NCBI RefSeq assembly: GCF_049639735.1
Contig: NZ_JBEVVA010000003.1
Span: forward strand, 372,001-436,000
Length of the DNA: 64,000 nucleotides
From: Elusimicrobium simillimum
GTDB taxonomy: Bacteria; Elusimicrobiota; Elusimicrobia; Elusimicrobiales; Elusimicrobiaceae
Direction: 5' to 3'
Positions 50,114-58,382 of this stretch are shown one piece after another. Within the stretch, counting starts at the first letter, position 1, and every line of letters starts with the position of its first letter. The notes below the pieces were generated by a model. It was not told the origin of the DNA. It worked only from the letters and a program-made list of their open reading frames with translations, and searched no databases. Both the position numbers and the translations under genes were made by a program.

Positions 50114-50860
50114 ATGATCACACGCGACAACATAATTAATTATATTAACGGCTATTTAAATTCCGCCAATGTTAAAGATTCTTCCCAAAACGGTTTGCAG
50201 GTTGAGGGGAAAGAAAAAATTAACAAAATAGTTTTTGGCGTGTCGGCCAATATGGAACTGTTTAAAAAAGCCAAAGCCGCCGGCGCGGATATGGTGGTGG
50301 TGCACCACGGTTTGTTTTGGTCGCACGGGCCGCTTATAACGGGGCTTTTTAAACGCAGGGTAGAATTTTTAATTAAGAATGACCTTAACCTTGCCGCCTG
50401 GCACCTGCCGCTGGACATGCACCCGGTTGTGGGTAACAACGCGCAAATAGCAAAAGCGCTGGGCCTTAAAAAAATTACGCCTTACGGCAATTACCACGGC
50501 ACCGATATCGGCGTATACGGCACACTGGCCAAGCTCAAAACACTTGCTGAAATTGAAAAAACGCTAGGCTTAAAAGCCAATACAAAACTTGCTTTCGGCA
50601 AGGCTAAAATAAGTACGGTAGGTATAGTATCGGGCGGCGGCTACAGCATGTTTGAGCAGTTTGCCAACCGCGGGGCAGATTTATTTATTACAGGCAGCAG
50701 CGAAGAATACGTGCAAGAAATCTCAAGAGAATGTAAAATAAATTATATGGCAGTAGGGCACTATAACTCAGAAACCTACGGCGTCAAAGCGCTTATGAAA
50801 GAAGTCGCGCGTAAATTTGGCGTTAAGGTTGAGTTTATAGACGTCTCAAATCCGCTGTAA
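50114..50860 (+). CDS. NIF3-family dinuclear metal-centre protein
   Basis: A 248-residue member of the NIF3/YbgI (DUF34) family, toroid-forming proteins with two metal ions, suggested to act as GTP cyclohydrolase-like or NAD-related enzymes; the true role is not settled. SSQNGLQVEG, VVHHGLFWSHGP, NLAAWHLPLDMHPVVGNNAQ and AVGHYNSETYGVKALMKEV hold the conserved His, Asp and Glu metal ligands. The start lacks a clear ribosome site and follows TAGCAT by six bases, a possible further leaderless start. The M20 peptidase gene follows after 11 bases. Confidence 0.9.
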   Translation: MITRDNIINYINGYLNSANVKDSSQNGLQVEGKEKINKIVFGVSANMELFKKAKAAGADMVVVHHGLFWSHGPLITGLFKRRVEFLIKNDLNLAAWHLPLDMHPVVGNNAQIAKALGLKKITPYGNYHGTDIGVYGTLAKLKTLAEIEKTLGLKANTKLAFGKAKISTVGIVSGGGYSMFEQFANRGADLFITGSSEEYVQEISRECKINYMAVGHYNSETYGVKALMKEVARKFGVKVEFIDVSNPL

Positions 50861-50871
50861 AAGGAGTAGTT

Positions 50872-52107
50872 ATGAGTATGAAAGATGTTTTTAAGAAAAT
50901 TGACGGGTACAAAAATTTTGTTATAGAACTGCAGTCCGGTTTAACAGCGGCTCCTGCCCTTTCCCCAACCTTAGAGGGCGGCCTGGGTGAATTTGACAAA
51001 GCCGCGTTCATAGAATCAGTACTTAAAAAAATGAAATTTGACGAAGTCTACCACCTTGACGCGCCGGACAAAAAGGCCAAAAACGGCAAACGCCCCAACA
51101 TTGTAGCCAAATACTACGGTAAAGATAAAACCAAAAACTTTTGGGTAATGGCGCACATGGACGTGGTTTCCCCCGGCGACATGTCACTGTGGAAGACAGA
51201 CCCCTTTAAAGCAGTTGTAAAAGGCGACCTTATTTACGGCCGCGGCACCGAAGACAACCAGCAGGGCTTAGTTTCAGGCCTGCTTACCGTTAAGGCGCTT
51301 ATGGACCTGGGTATCAGGCCTAACGTAAACTATTGTTTGCTTTTCAACGCCGACGAAGAAACCGGCAGCGAATACGGTATAGATTACATAGTTAAAAAAC
51401 ACCCCAAAACATTTGGTAAAAACGACTGTGTTATGGTACCGGACAGCGGTAGCGCAAAAGGCGACGAAATTGAAATAGCCGAAAAGCTTATCTTATGGGC
51501 CAAGTTTACGGTTAAGGGCAAACAGACGCACGCCTCTATGCCTGACCACGGCGTAAACGCTTACAGAGCCGGCGCGGCTTTAATATCAGAGTTAGACAGT
51601 GCGCTGCACAAAAAGTTTAATAAAAAGGATAATAAATTCAGCCCGTCTATCAGCACGTTTGAGCCGACTAAGAAAGACGCTAACGTAGCCTCTATAAATA
51701 TTTTGCCGGGCGAGGATATTTTTTACTTTGACTGCCGCATACTGCCCGTTTACACAATAGCGGCTGTTAAAAAAGAAATGATGGCCGTCATAAAAAAGAT
51801 TGAAAAGAAATTTAAAGTTAAAGTAATATTTGAAGCGGTGCAGGAAACGTCCTCCATACCTACAGACGCCAAACAACCTTTAGTGCAGGCAACTGTGGCG
51901 GCGGTAAAAGACGTTTACAAAGTTAAACCTAAAGTTATCGGCATAGGCGGCGGCACGGTGGCGGCGTTCCTTAGGAACAAAGGCATACCTTGCGTGGTGT
52001 ATTCCAGGCTGCTTGGCACTTTGCACGGGCCTAACGAATATTCCAGCATCAAGCATACAATCGGCGACGCTAAAATATTCGCGCATATCGCCCTAAACTT
52101 AAAATAA
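50872..52107 (+). CDS. M20-family metallopeptidase
   Basis: A 411-residue zinc aminoacylase/dipeptidase-type enzyme. Zinc ligands and catalytic residues are seen in VMAHMDVVSPGD, IYGRGTEDNQQG, LFNADEETGSEYG and MVPDSG, with the final His in LLGTLHGPNEYSS. The dimerisation lid contains KGKQTHASMPDHGVNAYRAG. It resembles the M20 family of di- and tripeptidases and ArgE/DapE-like hydrolases; the precise substrate is unknown, but uptake peptides are likely in a fermenter of amino acids. It follows NIF3 by 11 bases with an AAAGGAG site and precedes the pseudopilin gene by 15 bases. Confidence 0.9.
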   Translation: MSMKDVFKKIDGYKNFVIELQSGLTAAPALSPTLEGGLGEFDKAAFIESVLKKMKFDEVYHLDAPDKKAKNGKRPNIVAKYYGKDKTKNFWVMAHMDVVSPGDMSLWKTDPFKAVVKGDLIYGRGTEDNQQGLVSGLLTVKALMDLGIRPNVNYCLLFNADEETGSEYGIDYIVKKHPKTFGKNDCVMVPDSGSAKGDEIEIAEKLILWAKFTVKGKQTHASMPDHGVNAYRAGAALISELDSALHKKFNKKDNKFSPSISTFEPTKKDANVASINILPGEDIFYFDCRILPVYTIAAVKKEMMAVIKKIEKKFKVKVIFEAVQETSSIPTDAKQPLVQATVAAVKDVYKVKPKVIGIGGGTVAAFLRNKGIPCVVYSRLLGTLHGPNEYSSIKHTIGDAKIFAHIALNLK

Positions 52108-52122
52108 ACAGTTGGAGTTTGT

Positions 52123-52566
52123 ATGAAGTTAAATTTCTTGCGTAAGACCATGGCAAACAACCGTGGTCTTACCAAAAAAGAAGTTTTTATAGCAGTAATT
52201 CTTATAGCGGTGCTTGGGTCGCTCAGCGCGGTAAAGTTTGTTGATATCAACAATAAATGCAAAGAGGGCAGCACCAAATATAACCTGTCGCGCGTAAGAA
52301 GCGCGATAGCCGCTTACTACGGCGATCACCAGGGCACTTATCCTACAGATAACTTGTCCTCACTGGTGCCGCAGTATATAGAGGTTATGCCGCACGCCCC
52401 CGCGGTAGGTAAAAAACCCAGCAATAAAGTTCATGTAATAGGTGACAATATACAAGAAGAAGGCGGGTGGATTTATAATAATGACCCTAAGAGTGAAGGC
52501 TGGGGCGATATTTACGTAAACAGCGCGGGTACGGATTCTTCGGGCAAAAACTGGAAGGAGAACTAG
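52123..52566 (+). CDS. GspG-like pseudopilin with altered cleavage site
   Basis: A 147-residue protein with a basic leader (MKLNFLRKTMANNRG), then LTKKEVFIAVILIAVLG: Glu at +5 is kept, but two Lys replace the usual hydrophobic residues at +3 and +4. The rest is like the major pseudopilin GspG: IAAYYGDHQGTYPTDNLSSL, VPQYIEVMP and GGWIYNNDP. It should be processed by the prepilin peptidase encoded right after it (stop and GTG start touch at 52566/52567), which strongly links the two. It is distinct from the five FTLIE-type pilins in this window. Confidence 0.85.
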   Translation: MKLNFLRKTMANNRGLTKKEVFIAVILIAVLGSLSAVKFVDINNKCKEGSTKYNLSRVRSAIAAYYGDHQGTYPTDNLSSLVPQYIEVMPHAPAVGKKPSNKVHVIGDNIQEEGGWIYNNDPKSEGWGDIYVNSAGTDSSGKNWKEN

Positions 52567-53349
52567 GTGGAAATTTTTATTATTGCCGTGGCGGTTGCGT
52601 TCGGACTCATTATAGGAAGCTTTTTAAATGTGTGTATTTACAGAATACCGCTTAACCAGAGCGTGGCTTTCCCGGCGTCGCATTGCATGAAGTGTAATAC
52701 CAAAATTAAGTGGTATGACAATGTGCCGGTGCTTTCTTATTTAATTTTACGCGGCAAGTGCCGCAGCTGCGGTGATAAAATTTCTTTCCAGTACCCGCTG
52801 GTGGAGTTGGTGACAGGCATTTTGACGGGGTTTTTTGTGTGGAGATACGGCCTTACCGTTTGGACGGGCGTTGTGCTGGTGGCGGTGTACAGCCTGATAA
52901 TACTATCTGTAATAGATATGAAGATAATGATTATCCCGGACAGGTTTTCTTTAGGGCTTATAATATGGGGTCTGGCATTTTGCTGGTGTAACCCTAACTT
53001 TAGCGGGACGTATTTGCAGACATTGTGGCAGAGTTTTTTAGGCGGGTTAGTAGGCTTTGGCGGTTTGTTTGCCATAGCTGTGCTGGGGCTGCTGCTGTTT
53101 AAAAAGGAGTCTATGGGCGGCGGCGATATTAAACTGATGGGCGGTGTAGGCGCGCTGCTTGGCTGGCAAGGCGTGATAACCACGGTTGTTATAGCCAGTG
53201 CGGCGGGCTTGGTTTATTCCGTTTATCTTTTAATAAGAAAGAAGGCGGGCAGAGAGTCAGCCATACCGTTCGGCCCGTTTTTAAGTTTTGGCGCGCTGGT
53301 AAATTTATTTTATTTACTGCCGCCTACTATATTTTTAATTAATCCTTAG
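52567..53349 (+). CDS. pilD: Prepilin peptidase / N-methyltransferase
   Basis: Cleaves the leader of type IV prepilins and pseudopilins at the inner membrane and methylates the new N-terminus. The 260-residue protein has the cytoplasmic zinc domain CMKCNTK with CRSCGDK in the next loop, about seven or eight membrane helices, and both catalytic Asp: SVIDMKIMIIPD and MGGGDIKLMGG. The GTG start at 52567 directly follows the pseudopilin stop, with GGAG ten bases upstream. It is the only prepilin peptidase in the window, and a likely processor of all pilins found here. Confidence 0.94.
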   Translation: MEIFIIAVAVAFGLIIGSFLNVCIYRIPLNQSVAFPASHCMKCNTKIKWYDNVPVLSYLILRGKCRSCGDKISFQYPLVELVTGILTGFFVWRYGLTVWTGVVLVAVYSLIILSVIDMKIMIIPDRFSLGLIIWGLAFCWCNPNFSGTYLQTLWQSFLGGLVGFGGLFAIAVLGLLLFKKESMGGGDIKLMGGVGALLGWQGVITTVVIASAAGLVYSVYLLIRKKAGRESAIPFGPFLSFGALVNLFYLLPPTIFLINP

Positions 53350-53358
53350 GAGAATGTT

Positions 53359-54150
53359 ATGAAAAAGATACTTGCGGCGCTGCTGCTTTGTATGACATTT
53401 ACATTTGCCCACGCGGCAAATTATTATGACGATATTGACGACGGTTACTATCAAAGACTTACCGACCCGTACTACATGCAAGGACTTGGTGTAATTGTTT
53501 TAGACACAACGGGCTGGATAGAGCAGAGCATACACGGCCCCAAAGATAAAGTGTACGCCGCCAACGAAACCATGACAATAGGTTTTACGCCGTGGTTAGT
53601 TATGGGTGCGGGCATATCATATGTAAAATATGACGCTACGGACGAAAAAGATTTTCTTAACCCATACGCCGTAGCAAGAATAAGATTTTTAGACAGATTG
53701 TTTAAAATTGACGTTATAGGCAAAGTTACCTTTGACGCTTTTGACACGGTGGCCGAGGGCGGCATAGAGTCCGGCACGCAAAAATACGACGGCACGCTTA
53801 TTGTTGGCCCCAGGTTCAGCTGGATAAGCTTTGGCGCGAAAGGTTTTTACCAGTATTGGAGAAAGGGTACCGAAATTATTAACCCGGACAGAGAGTATAT
53901 GTCTAACATTGGCGGCGCGGGCTTTGTAAGTATAAGGCCGCTTAGCTTTTTTGATTTTGGCGGCGAAGCCGGCTATATAGTGTATGACGCCATTAAAACA
54001 AAAGATGAGAAACTTTTTTATTTTGACCTTAACGCCAACTTTCAGGTTTATAAAGATAATATAGCCTTGGGCGCTTTCTATTATTACAATAATTACAGCG
54101 AAAGCGAAGACAGGCACGCCCTGGGCGCCAGGTTAAAACTAGCGTTTTAG
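53359..54150 (+). CDS. Predicted outer-membrane beta-barrel protein
   Basis: A 263-residue protein with signal MKKILAALLLCMTFTFAHAA. The mature part alternates polar and aromatic residues in the manner of transmembrane strands (WLVMGAGISYVKYDA, FSWISFGAKGFYQYW, FYYYNNYSE) and ends HALGARLKLAF with a terminal Phe, the mark recognised by the BAM complex. It starts 9 bases after pilD with AGGAG, so is likely co-transcribed. Family unknown; it could be a small porin or a secretion accessory protein. Confidence 0.75.
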   Translation: MKKILAALLLCMTFTFAHAANYYDDIDDGYYQRLTDPYYMQGLGVIVLDTTGWIEQSIHGPKDKVYAANETMTIGFTPWLVMGAGISYVKYDATDEKDFLNPYAVARIRFLDRLFKIDVIGKVTFDAFDTVAEGGIESGTQKYDGTLIVGPRFSWISFGAKGFYQYWRKGTEIINPDREYMSNIGGAGFVSIRPLSFFDFGGEAGYIVYDAIKTKDEKLFYFDLNANFQVYKDNIALGAFYYYNNYSESEDRHALGARLKLAF

Positions 54151-54169
54151 TTTAATTAAATAAATAAAA

Positions 54170-54204
54170 TAAAAAGATAAAGCGTTGCGCTTTATCTTTT
54201 TATT
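54170..54204 (+). terminator. Terminator between the two beta-barrel genes
   Basis: AAAAGATAAAGC pairs with GCTTTATCTTTT (with one offset at the loop GTTGC), followed by TATTTTG. Confidence 0.8.
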
Positions 54205-54224
54205 TTGATTAACGGAGGATGTAA

Positions 54225-55097
54225 ATGTTTAAAAAAGTATTAGCAGTAACCGCCATTTTGGCGCTGGCATGCGGCGCGTACGCGGCCGACGCGGACAAAA
54301 GAGGATGGGAGCTGGACCTTAAAAAAATATCGCTTAATATAACCAGCACAGAAGTAAAAAACGCCGATAAATACGCCGACTTTTCCGACGCCAGGCTGCA
54401 CTCTGACAGCCAAACCTTAATACAAGGTTATCTTAATATGACAGGCAACTATTACGCCCAAAAATATGTATGGGCCAATACGCTGCTGGCCGAATACGGC
54501 CGCACAAAAGTGCGCCCGGCCGACGGCACCGAAACAACCACTAACGAAAACGTTGACCGCATTGTTTTAACAACAGACTACACACTTAGAATGTGGAATG
54601 TGGAAAACTTTTTGGGCGGGTTTGAAGCGGGCCCGTTTGCCAATATTGAGTATGATACAGAATTTACCAAAAGCGGCGGCAATAATAGAAAGCAGGTTGT
54701 AAGCGCGGGCGCGAAAATATTTGAGGGTAAATATATTAAAAGCTTATACGCCGCAGGTGTGGGTGAATATGATTTTACCTATAACCCCGAGTCAACTAAG
54801 TTTGCCTGGGAAGTAGGGTTTAATGTTGAGCAGCCTATAAGAGAGGGCGTAAAAGCCGTGTACTCAGGCTACTTTAGAGATTATGTGCATTCATCAGAAA
54901 AGAGAAATACTGACGTTGATTATGAAATGGAGTTAGACGCGCGTATGGACGTATTGGTATATAAAACACTCAGCATAGCGCCGTTTGTTACCTATTATTT
55001 AGCACAGGCCGAACACTTTAGCGGGCTTGGGCAAAATGTATATGTAGGGGTTTCCTTCTCATTTAGCCACTTATTTATAAAGGCCAAAGGTGCTTAG
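54225..55097 (+). CDS. Predicted outer-membrane beta-barrel protein
   Basis: A 290-residue protein with a signal peptide (MFKKVLAVTAILALACGAYA). The mature protein starts with a short beta segment (WELDLKKISLNITS), then many amphipathic strands such as NYYAQKYVWANTLLAEYGRT, KYIKSLYAAGVGEYDFTY and NVYVGVSFSFSHLF. This resembles DUF3078-type barrels. It has its own GGAGG site and lies after a terminator, so expression is separate from the previous gene. Function unknown. Confidence 0.72.
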   Translation: MFKKVLAVTAILALACGAYAADADKRGWELDLKKISLNITSTEVKNADKYADFSDARLHSDSQTLIQGYLNMTGNYYAQKYVWANTLLAEYGRTKVRPADGTETTTNENVDRIVLTTDYTLRMWNVENFLGGFEAGPFANIEYDTEFTKSGGNNRKQVVSAGAKIFEGKYIKSLYAAGVGEYDFTYNPESTKFAWEVGFNVEQPIREGVKAVYSGYFRDYVHSSEKRNTDVDYEMELDARMDVLVYKTLSIAPFVTYYLAQAEHFSGLGQNVYVGVSFSFSHLFIKAKGA

Positions 55098-55231
55098 GAA
55101 ATAGAAGTCCTAAATATTTAACAGGGTGCGCAAGGTTGTGATGGCGTTTTTGCGCTTCGCGTTCCCGGTAGTTCGCTCTCTGCGCTCGCTTAGGTTTCAA
55201 TCAGCGGAATAAAATTTCTTCGGCTTTTGGC

Positions 55232-55312
55232 AAAATTTGGACGTTCTCCTTTCCAACACACCCACCGTGTTGCCCGCACCAAGTGTGCTGGAAAGGAGAA
55301 CGTCCAAATTTT
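55232..55312. repeat. Hairpin repeat element, copy 2
   Basis: Left arm 55232-55261 and right arm 55283-55312 pair over 30 bases with a single G-T mismatch; the loop is 21 bases and C-rich. As in copy 1 (686-768), the stem contains TTTGG and CAACACAC on the left and GTGTGCTG and CCAAA on the right, but the 13 bases between are different and still complementary. TTTGGCA also lies just outside the left arm in both. No gene. Confidence 0.7.
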
Positions 55313-55377
55313 ACTCAAAATCCTGTGAAATTCACTTTTACTACTACACTAATAACGGCATAAAAAATATTTAGCGC

Positions 55378-56595
55378 TTAAGAACCGTAGCGTATAGCTT
55401 CTATCGGTTTGATTCTTGAGGCTCTTAATGCAGGATATAGGGCAGTTACGAAACATAAAACGTAACTGCCTATTATTACGCTTACAACATCGGTAAACAT
55501 AATTTTGACAGGTACGCGGCTAAGTGAGTATACATCGGCCGGAAGGTCCACAATATTAAATGTGGATACCACATAGCACAGCACCAGAGACAGCAGTATC
55601 CCGCATATTATACCGGCGGTGCACACCATCATGCCTTCCCAAATAAAAATTTTGCTTATGCTGCGCTGGTTTGCGCCTATTGAGCGCATTATGCCTATTT
55701 CTTTTAGCCTTTCTTTGCCCATTAAAATAAGGTTAGACGCTATATTAAGCGCCGCCACAAGTATGATTAACGACAGTATTATAAACATGCCCAGCTTCTG
55801 CAAACGCAGCGACGCGTAGAAAGTGCCGTTTATGTCCTCATATGTACGCACGCTAAAGCCCTGGCCAAGCGTAAGGTAAAGTTTGTCTACCACTGTTTGC
55901 AGGTCGCTCAGGTTATGCAGTCTTACGGCAAAACTGTTTGCACCGTTCTTCATGTCAAAAAACTCGCCGGCTGTTTTTAAATCTGTATAGGCCACGTTGT
56001 TATCATAATCATAATAACCTGTTTTTAAAACGCCCGTTAGTTTAAACTTTTTCATCTTTGGCATGGCGCCCGCTGTTGTTTTGACGGAGTTTTGGGATAT
56101 AAAAATAACGTCGTTGCCCACGCTAAGTCCCATTTTTTCTGCTATGGCGTAGCCAAGCACTACGGCTGGGGTTTTATCCGCGGTATTTTCAAAGCAGCCT
56201 TCTGTGATAGAGGCTGTTAAACTGGTAACTTTACTTTCTTTTTGCGGGTCTATGCCGCGTATCATAATGCCGTTTGATTTGCCGTCTTTAGTAATAATGG
56301 CGTGGTTGTAAAGGTTGGCCGCGTAGGCGCTTATTTCAGGTATTTTATCAAGTTTTGCTTCTGCTGTTTTAAGGGCGGGTTCTGTCATGTAGCCAAGTAT
56401 TATTATGTGGCTTTGCGCGCCAAGCACTTTGTCTTTAAGTTCGGTTTCAAAGCCTGTTATTATAGCCATAGCCGTAATAAGCGTGGCCACGCCTATAGAT
56501 ACGCCTGCTATTGCTATAACCGTGGTCAGCATAGAAAACAGGCCCTTTCTCTTGGCGTTAAGGTAACGCAGCGCTACTGAAAACTCAAAACTCAT
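55378..56595 (-). CDS. LolC/LolE-family lipoprotein-releasing ABC permease
   Basis: The inner-membrane part of the LolCDE system that sends lipoproteins to the outer membrane. The 405-residue protein has MSFEFSVALRYLNAKRKGLF, a first membrane helix (about 20-48) followed by GFETELKDKVLGAQSHIIIL, a long periplasmic MacB-like domain, then three membrane helices in the last 130 residues with GKERLKEIGIMRSIGANQRS and the ending RIKPIEAIRYGS. No LolD ATPase is next to it, so that gene should lie elsewhere. It is a single gene on the minus strand, divergent from the pilin at 56700. Confidence 0.9.
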   Translation of the reverse strand: MSFEFSVALRYLNAKRKGLFSMLTTVIAIAGVSIGVATLITAMAIITGFETELKDKVLGAQSHIIILGYMTEPALKTAEAKLDKIPEISAYAANLYNHAIITKDGKSNGIMIRGIDPQKESKVTSLTASITEGCFENTADKTPAVVLGYAIAEKMGLSVGNDVIFISQNSVKTTAGAMPKMKKFKLTGVLKTGYYDYDNNVAYTDLKTAGEFFDMKNGANSFAVRLHNLSDLQTVVDKLYLTLGQGFSVRTYEDINGTFYASLRLQKLGMFIILSLIILVAALNIASNLILMGKERLKEIGIMRSIGANQRSISKIFIWEGMMVCTAGIICGILLSLVLCYVVSTFNIVDLPADVYSLSRVPVKIMFTDVVSVIIGSYVLCFVTALYPALRASRIKPIEAIRYGS

Positions 56596-56632
56596 TTAAT
56601 CCCCTTAAAAGTATATAAGTAATTTTAACATA

Positions 56633-56661
56633 TTTGTTTTATAGTATTTTTAGGGTATAAT
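56633..56661 (+). promoter_or_regulatory. Promoter of the pilin gene at 56700
   Basis: TTTGTT (56633-56638), 17 bases, TATAAT (56656-56661), about 38 bases before the start codon. Confidence 0.6.
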
Positions 56662-56699
56662 GATGGCAGATACTATTTTCTATCTCAAAGGAGATATAT

Positions 56700-57200
56700 A
56701 TGTCAAAAGGGTTTACTCTTATAGAGTTATTGGTGGTAGTTTTGATTATAGGCATACTTTCAGCTATCGCCCTGCCGCAGTATACAAAAGCTGTGGCCAA
56801 GTCCCGCGCGTCAGAGGCTTATTTGCTTGGTAAAGCGTTTTTACAGGCGGAACAAATATATTTTCTTTCTAATAACGTTTATACAAGTAACGCGGAGGAC
56901 TTGGATATTGAAATGTCCGGCGCGACTTCAACGGCGGGCGATGACAGCAGCGGTACTTACGGGAAGGTAACGTTAAAGAATTTTAGTATTTCACTAAGAC
57001 CGTTGGAAGACGGTGTTGTTGTAGTACAAAGTGTCGGCGGAACAAAACCACAGTCTTTTGAATATGAAATAGTTTATGATAAAAGCAGCAAGATGTTTTG
57101 CCGCGCGCCGGCGGCGGACACAAAATCACAAGGCATGTGCACTGCGCTGGGCGCTAAAAGCACCGGAAGAGGCACTACCTGGCTGGAGTTTACTTTTTAA
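56700..57200 (+). CDS. Type IV pilin-like prepilin
   Basis: A 166-residue prepilin with leader MSKG, then FTLIELLVVVLIIGILSAIA and LPQYTKAVAKSRASEA. The globular part has EQIYFLSNNVYTSNAEDLDI, like that in the pilin at 42219, and two Cys near the end (MFCRA and GMCTAL). AAAGGAG lies at a good distance. It is a solitary gene with its own promoter and terminator. Confidence 0.9.
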   Translation: MSKGFTLIELLVVVLIIGILSAIALPQYTKAVAKSRASEAYLLGKAFLQAEQIYFLSNNVYTSNAEDLDIEMSGATSTAGDDSSGTYGKVTLKNFSISLRPLEDGVVVVQSVGGTKPQSFEYEIVYDKSSKMFCRAPAADTKSQGMCTALGAKSTGRGTTWLEFTF

Positions 57201-57215
57201 TTTTATATGTTAATC

Positions 57216-57256
57216 TAACAAAAACGGGCAGGCCGTTTAGACCTGCCCGTTTTTAT
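57216..57256. terminator. Bidirectional terminator
   Basis: AAAAACGGGCAGG pairs with CCTGCCCGTTTTT, between the pilin gene and the convergent gene at 57267. Confidence 0.9.
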
Positions 57257-57266
57257 ATTATGAAAA

Positions 57267-58382
57267 TTAACGCATAATTAACTCTTTAGCGTCTGAAAAC
57301 ATGAAATCCCTTTTTATCAGCAGCATAATGTCCGCGGGGCGCATATTATAAAGCGCTTTATTTTTTGTGCCGGGCGGAATAATATTTAAAACCACGTGGG
57401 TGTCATTTGTAATATATTCGCTAAATATAAAAAAACCTTTATAGTAAACTCTTTTATACGGGTTGGGTTGTTCTTCTTTTTCAAAACGGCCTGTCATAAG
57501 TGACGGCGGCCAATATTCGCTTTCGGCCTGTCCGCCTGTGTTATATACGGAAATTATTTTATGTTTGGGGAATATTTTAAGCGCTAGGTCCGGCAGAGAC
57601 GGGTTTTTGTGCGGGTCGCCGTATACCATATGCATTGCGCCGCCAAACGCGGCAACTTTACCGCCGCCGGCTAAGGAGGCTTCCATATGGGCTATGGTGT
57701 GTAAATTTCTTAACTTCATACCTTCTTTATCTGTCATGCCTATGTCAGTATCTTTTATATAACTGTCATTATTTTTATAATCTTTAGGTGTGTCCGCGCA
57801 AATTACTTCCACGCCCTTTGCAAGCAGCCTGCATGTTTGCGCCAGCAGCAGGTCTGAGTTTTGATAAGCTTCGTCCGCCATTGCTCTGCATACGTCCAGC
57901 TTCTCTTCAAGAGAGTTAGCTTTATTCTGCCGTGCTTTCACATTGTTTAGCACTCTTTCGTAATTTTGGCTGCGTTCCCACAAAACATGCGTAACAGGTT
58001 TAAGGCCGTTTAACTTGGCATATTCATTATATTCTTCAATATAATTCATGGTTACAATATGCGGCAGCGCGTATACGTGCATTTCCCCAAAGAACAAAAT
58101 GTCGTTGTCCGCGAAAAGATTTATATAAAAATCTTTAGTTTCTTGGGAATTCATTTTTTTTACGTTGGCGTCGTAATAATCAAACTGGCGGCGCGGGCCC
58201 TGCATATACCAAAGGTAGTTGTTTTGCAGCTTGTTTGCATTTGCAAGGTCTACTGCGGCTGTTTGCAAAGCGTAACGGTCTTTAATCTCATTAATTGTGA
58301 TATTAAAGGGCTTAAGAGCCTGGGCGTTAGCGCATACGGACAGTATTAAAATAATTTTCGTAAATATGATTTTTGTTTTCAT
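57267..58382 (-). CDS. Exported GExH-motif protein (ChaN/Tiki-like), downstream paralog
   Basis: A 371-residue protein with a signal peptide (cleaved near CANAQA). NDILFFGEMHVYALPHIV near residue 90 and AAFGGAMHMVYGDP near residue 260 give the two conserved metal- or heme-binding-like motifs of the ChaN/Tiki/EreA superfamily; family assignment is tentative. RPADIMLL ends the domain. The protein encoded directly upstream (58327-59535) is similar throughout, so they are tandem duplicates. The start codon lies 56 bases inside the end of that gene; AGGAAT lies upstream of it. Confidence 0.7.
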   Translation of the reverse strand: MKTKIIFTKIILILSVCANAQALKPFNITINEIKDRYALQTAAVDLANANKLQNNYLWYMQGPRRQFDYYDANVKKMNSQETKDFYINLFADNDILFFGEMHVYALPHIVTMNYIEEYNEYAKLNGLKPVTHVLWERSQNYERVLNNVKARQNKANSLEEKLDVCRAMADEAYQNSDLLLAQTCRLLAKGVEVICADTPKDYKNNDSYIKDTDIGMTDKEGMKLRNLHTIAHMEASLAGGGKVAAFGGAMHMVYGDPHKNPSLPDLALKIFPKHKIISVYNTGGQAESEYWPPSLMTGRFEKEEQPNPYKRVYYKGFFIFSEYITNDTHVVLNIIPPGTKNKALYNMRPADIMLLIKRDFMFSDAKELIMR

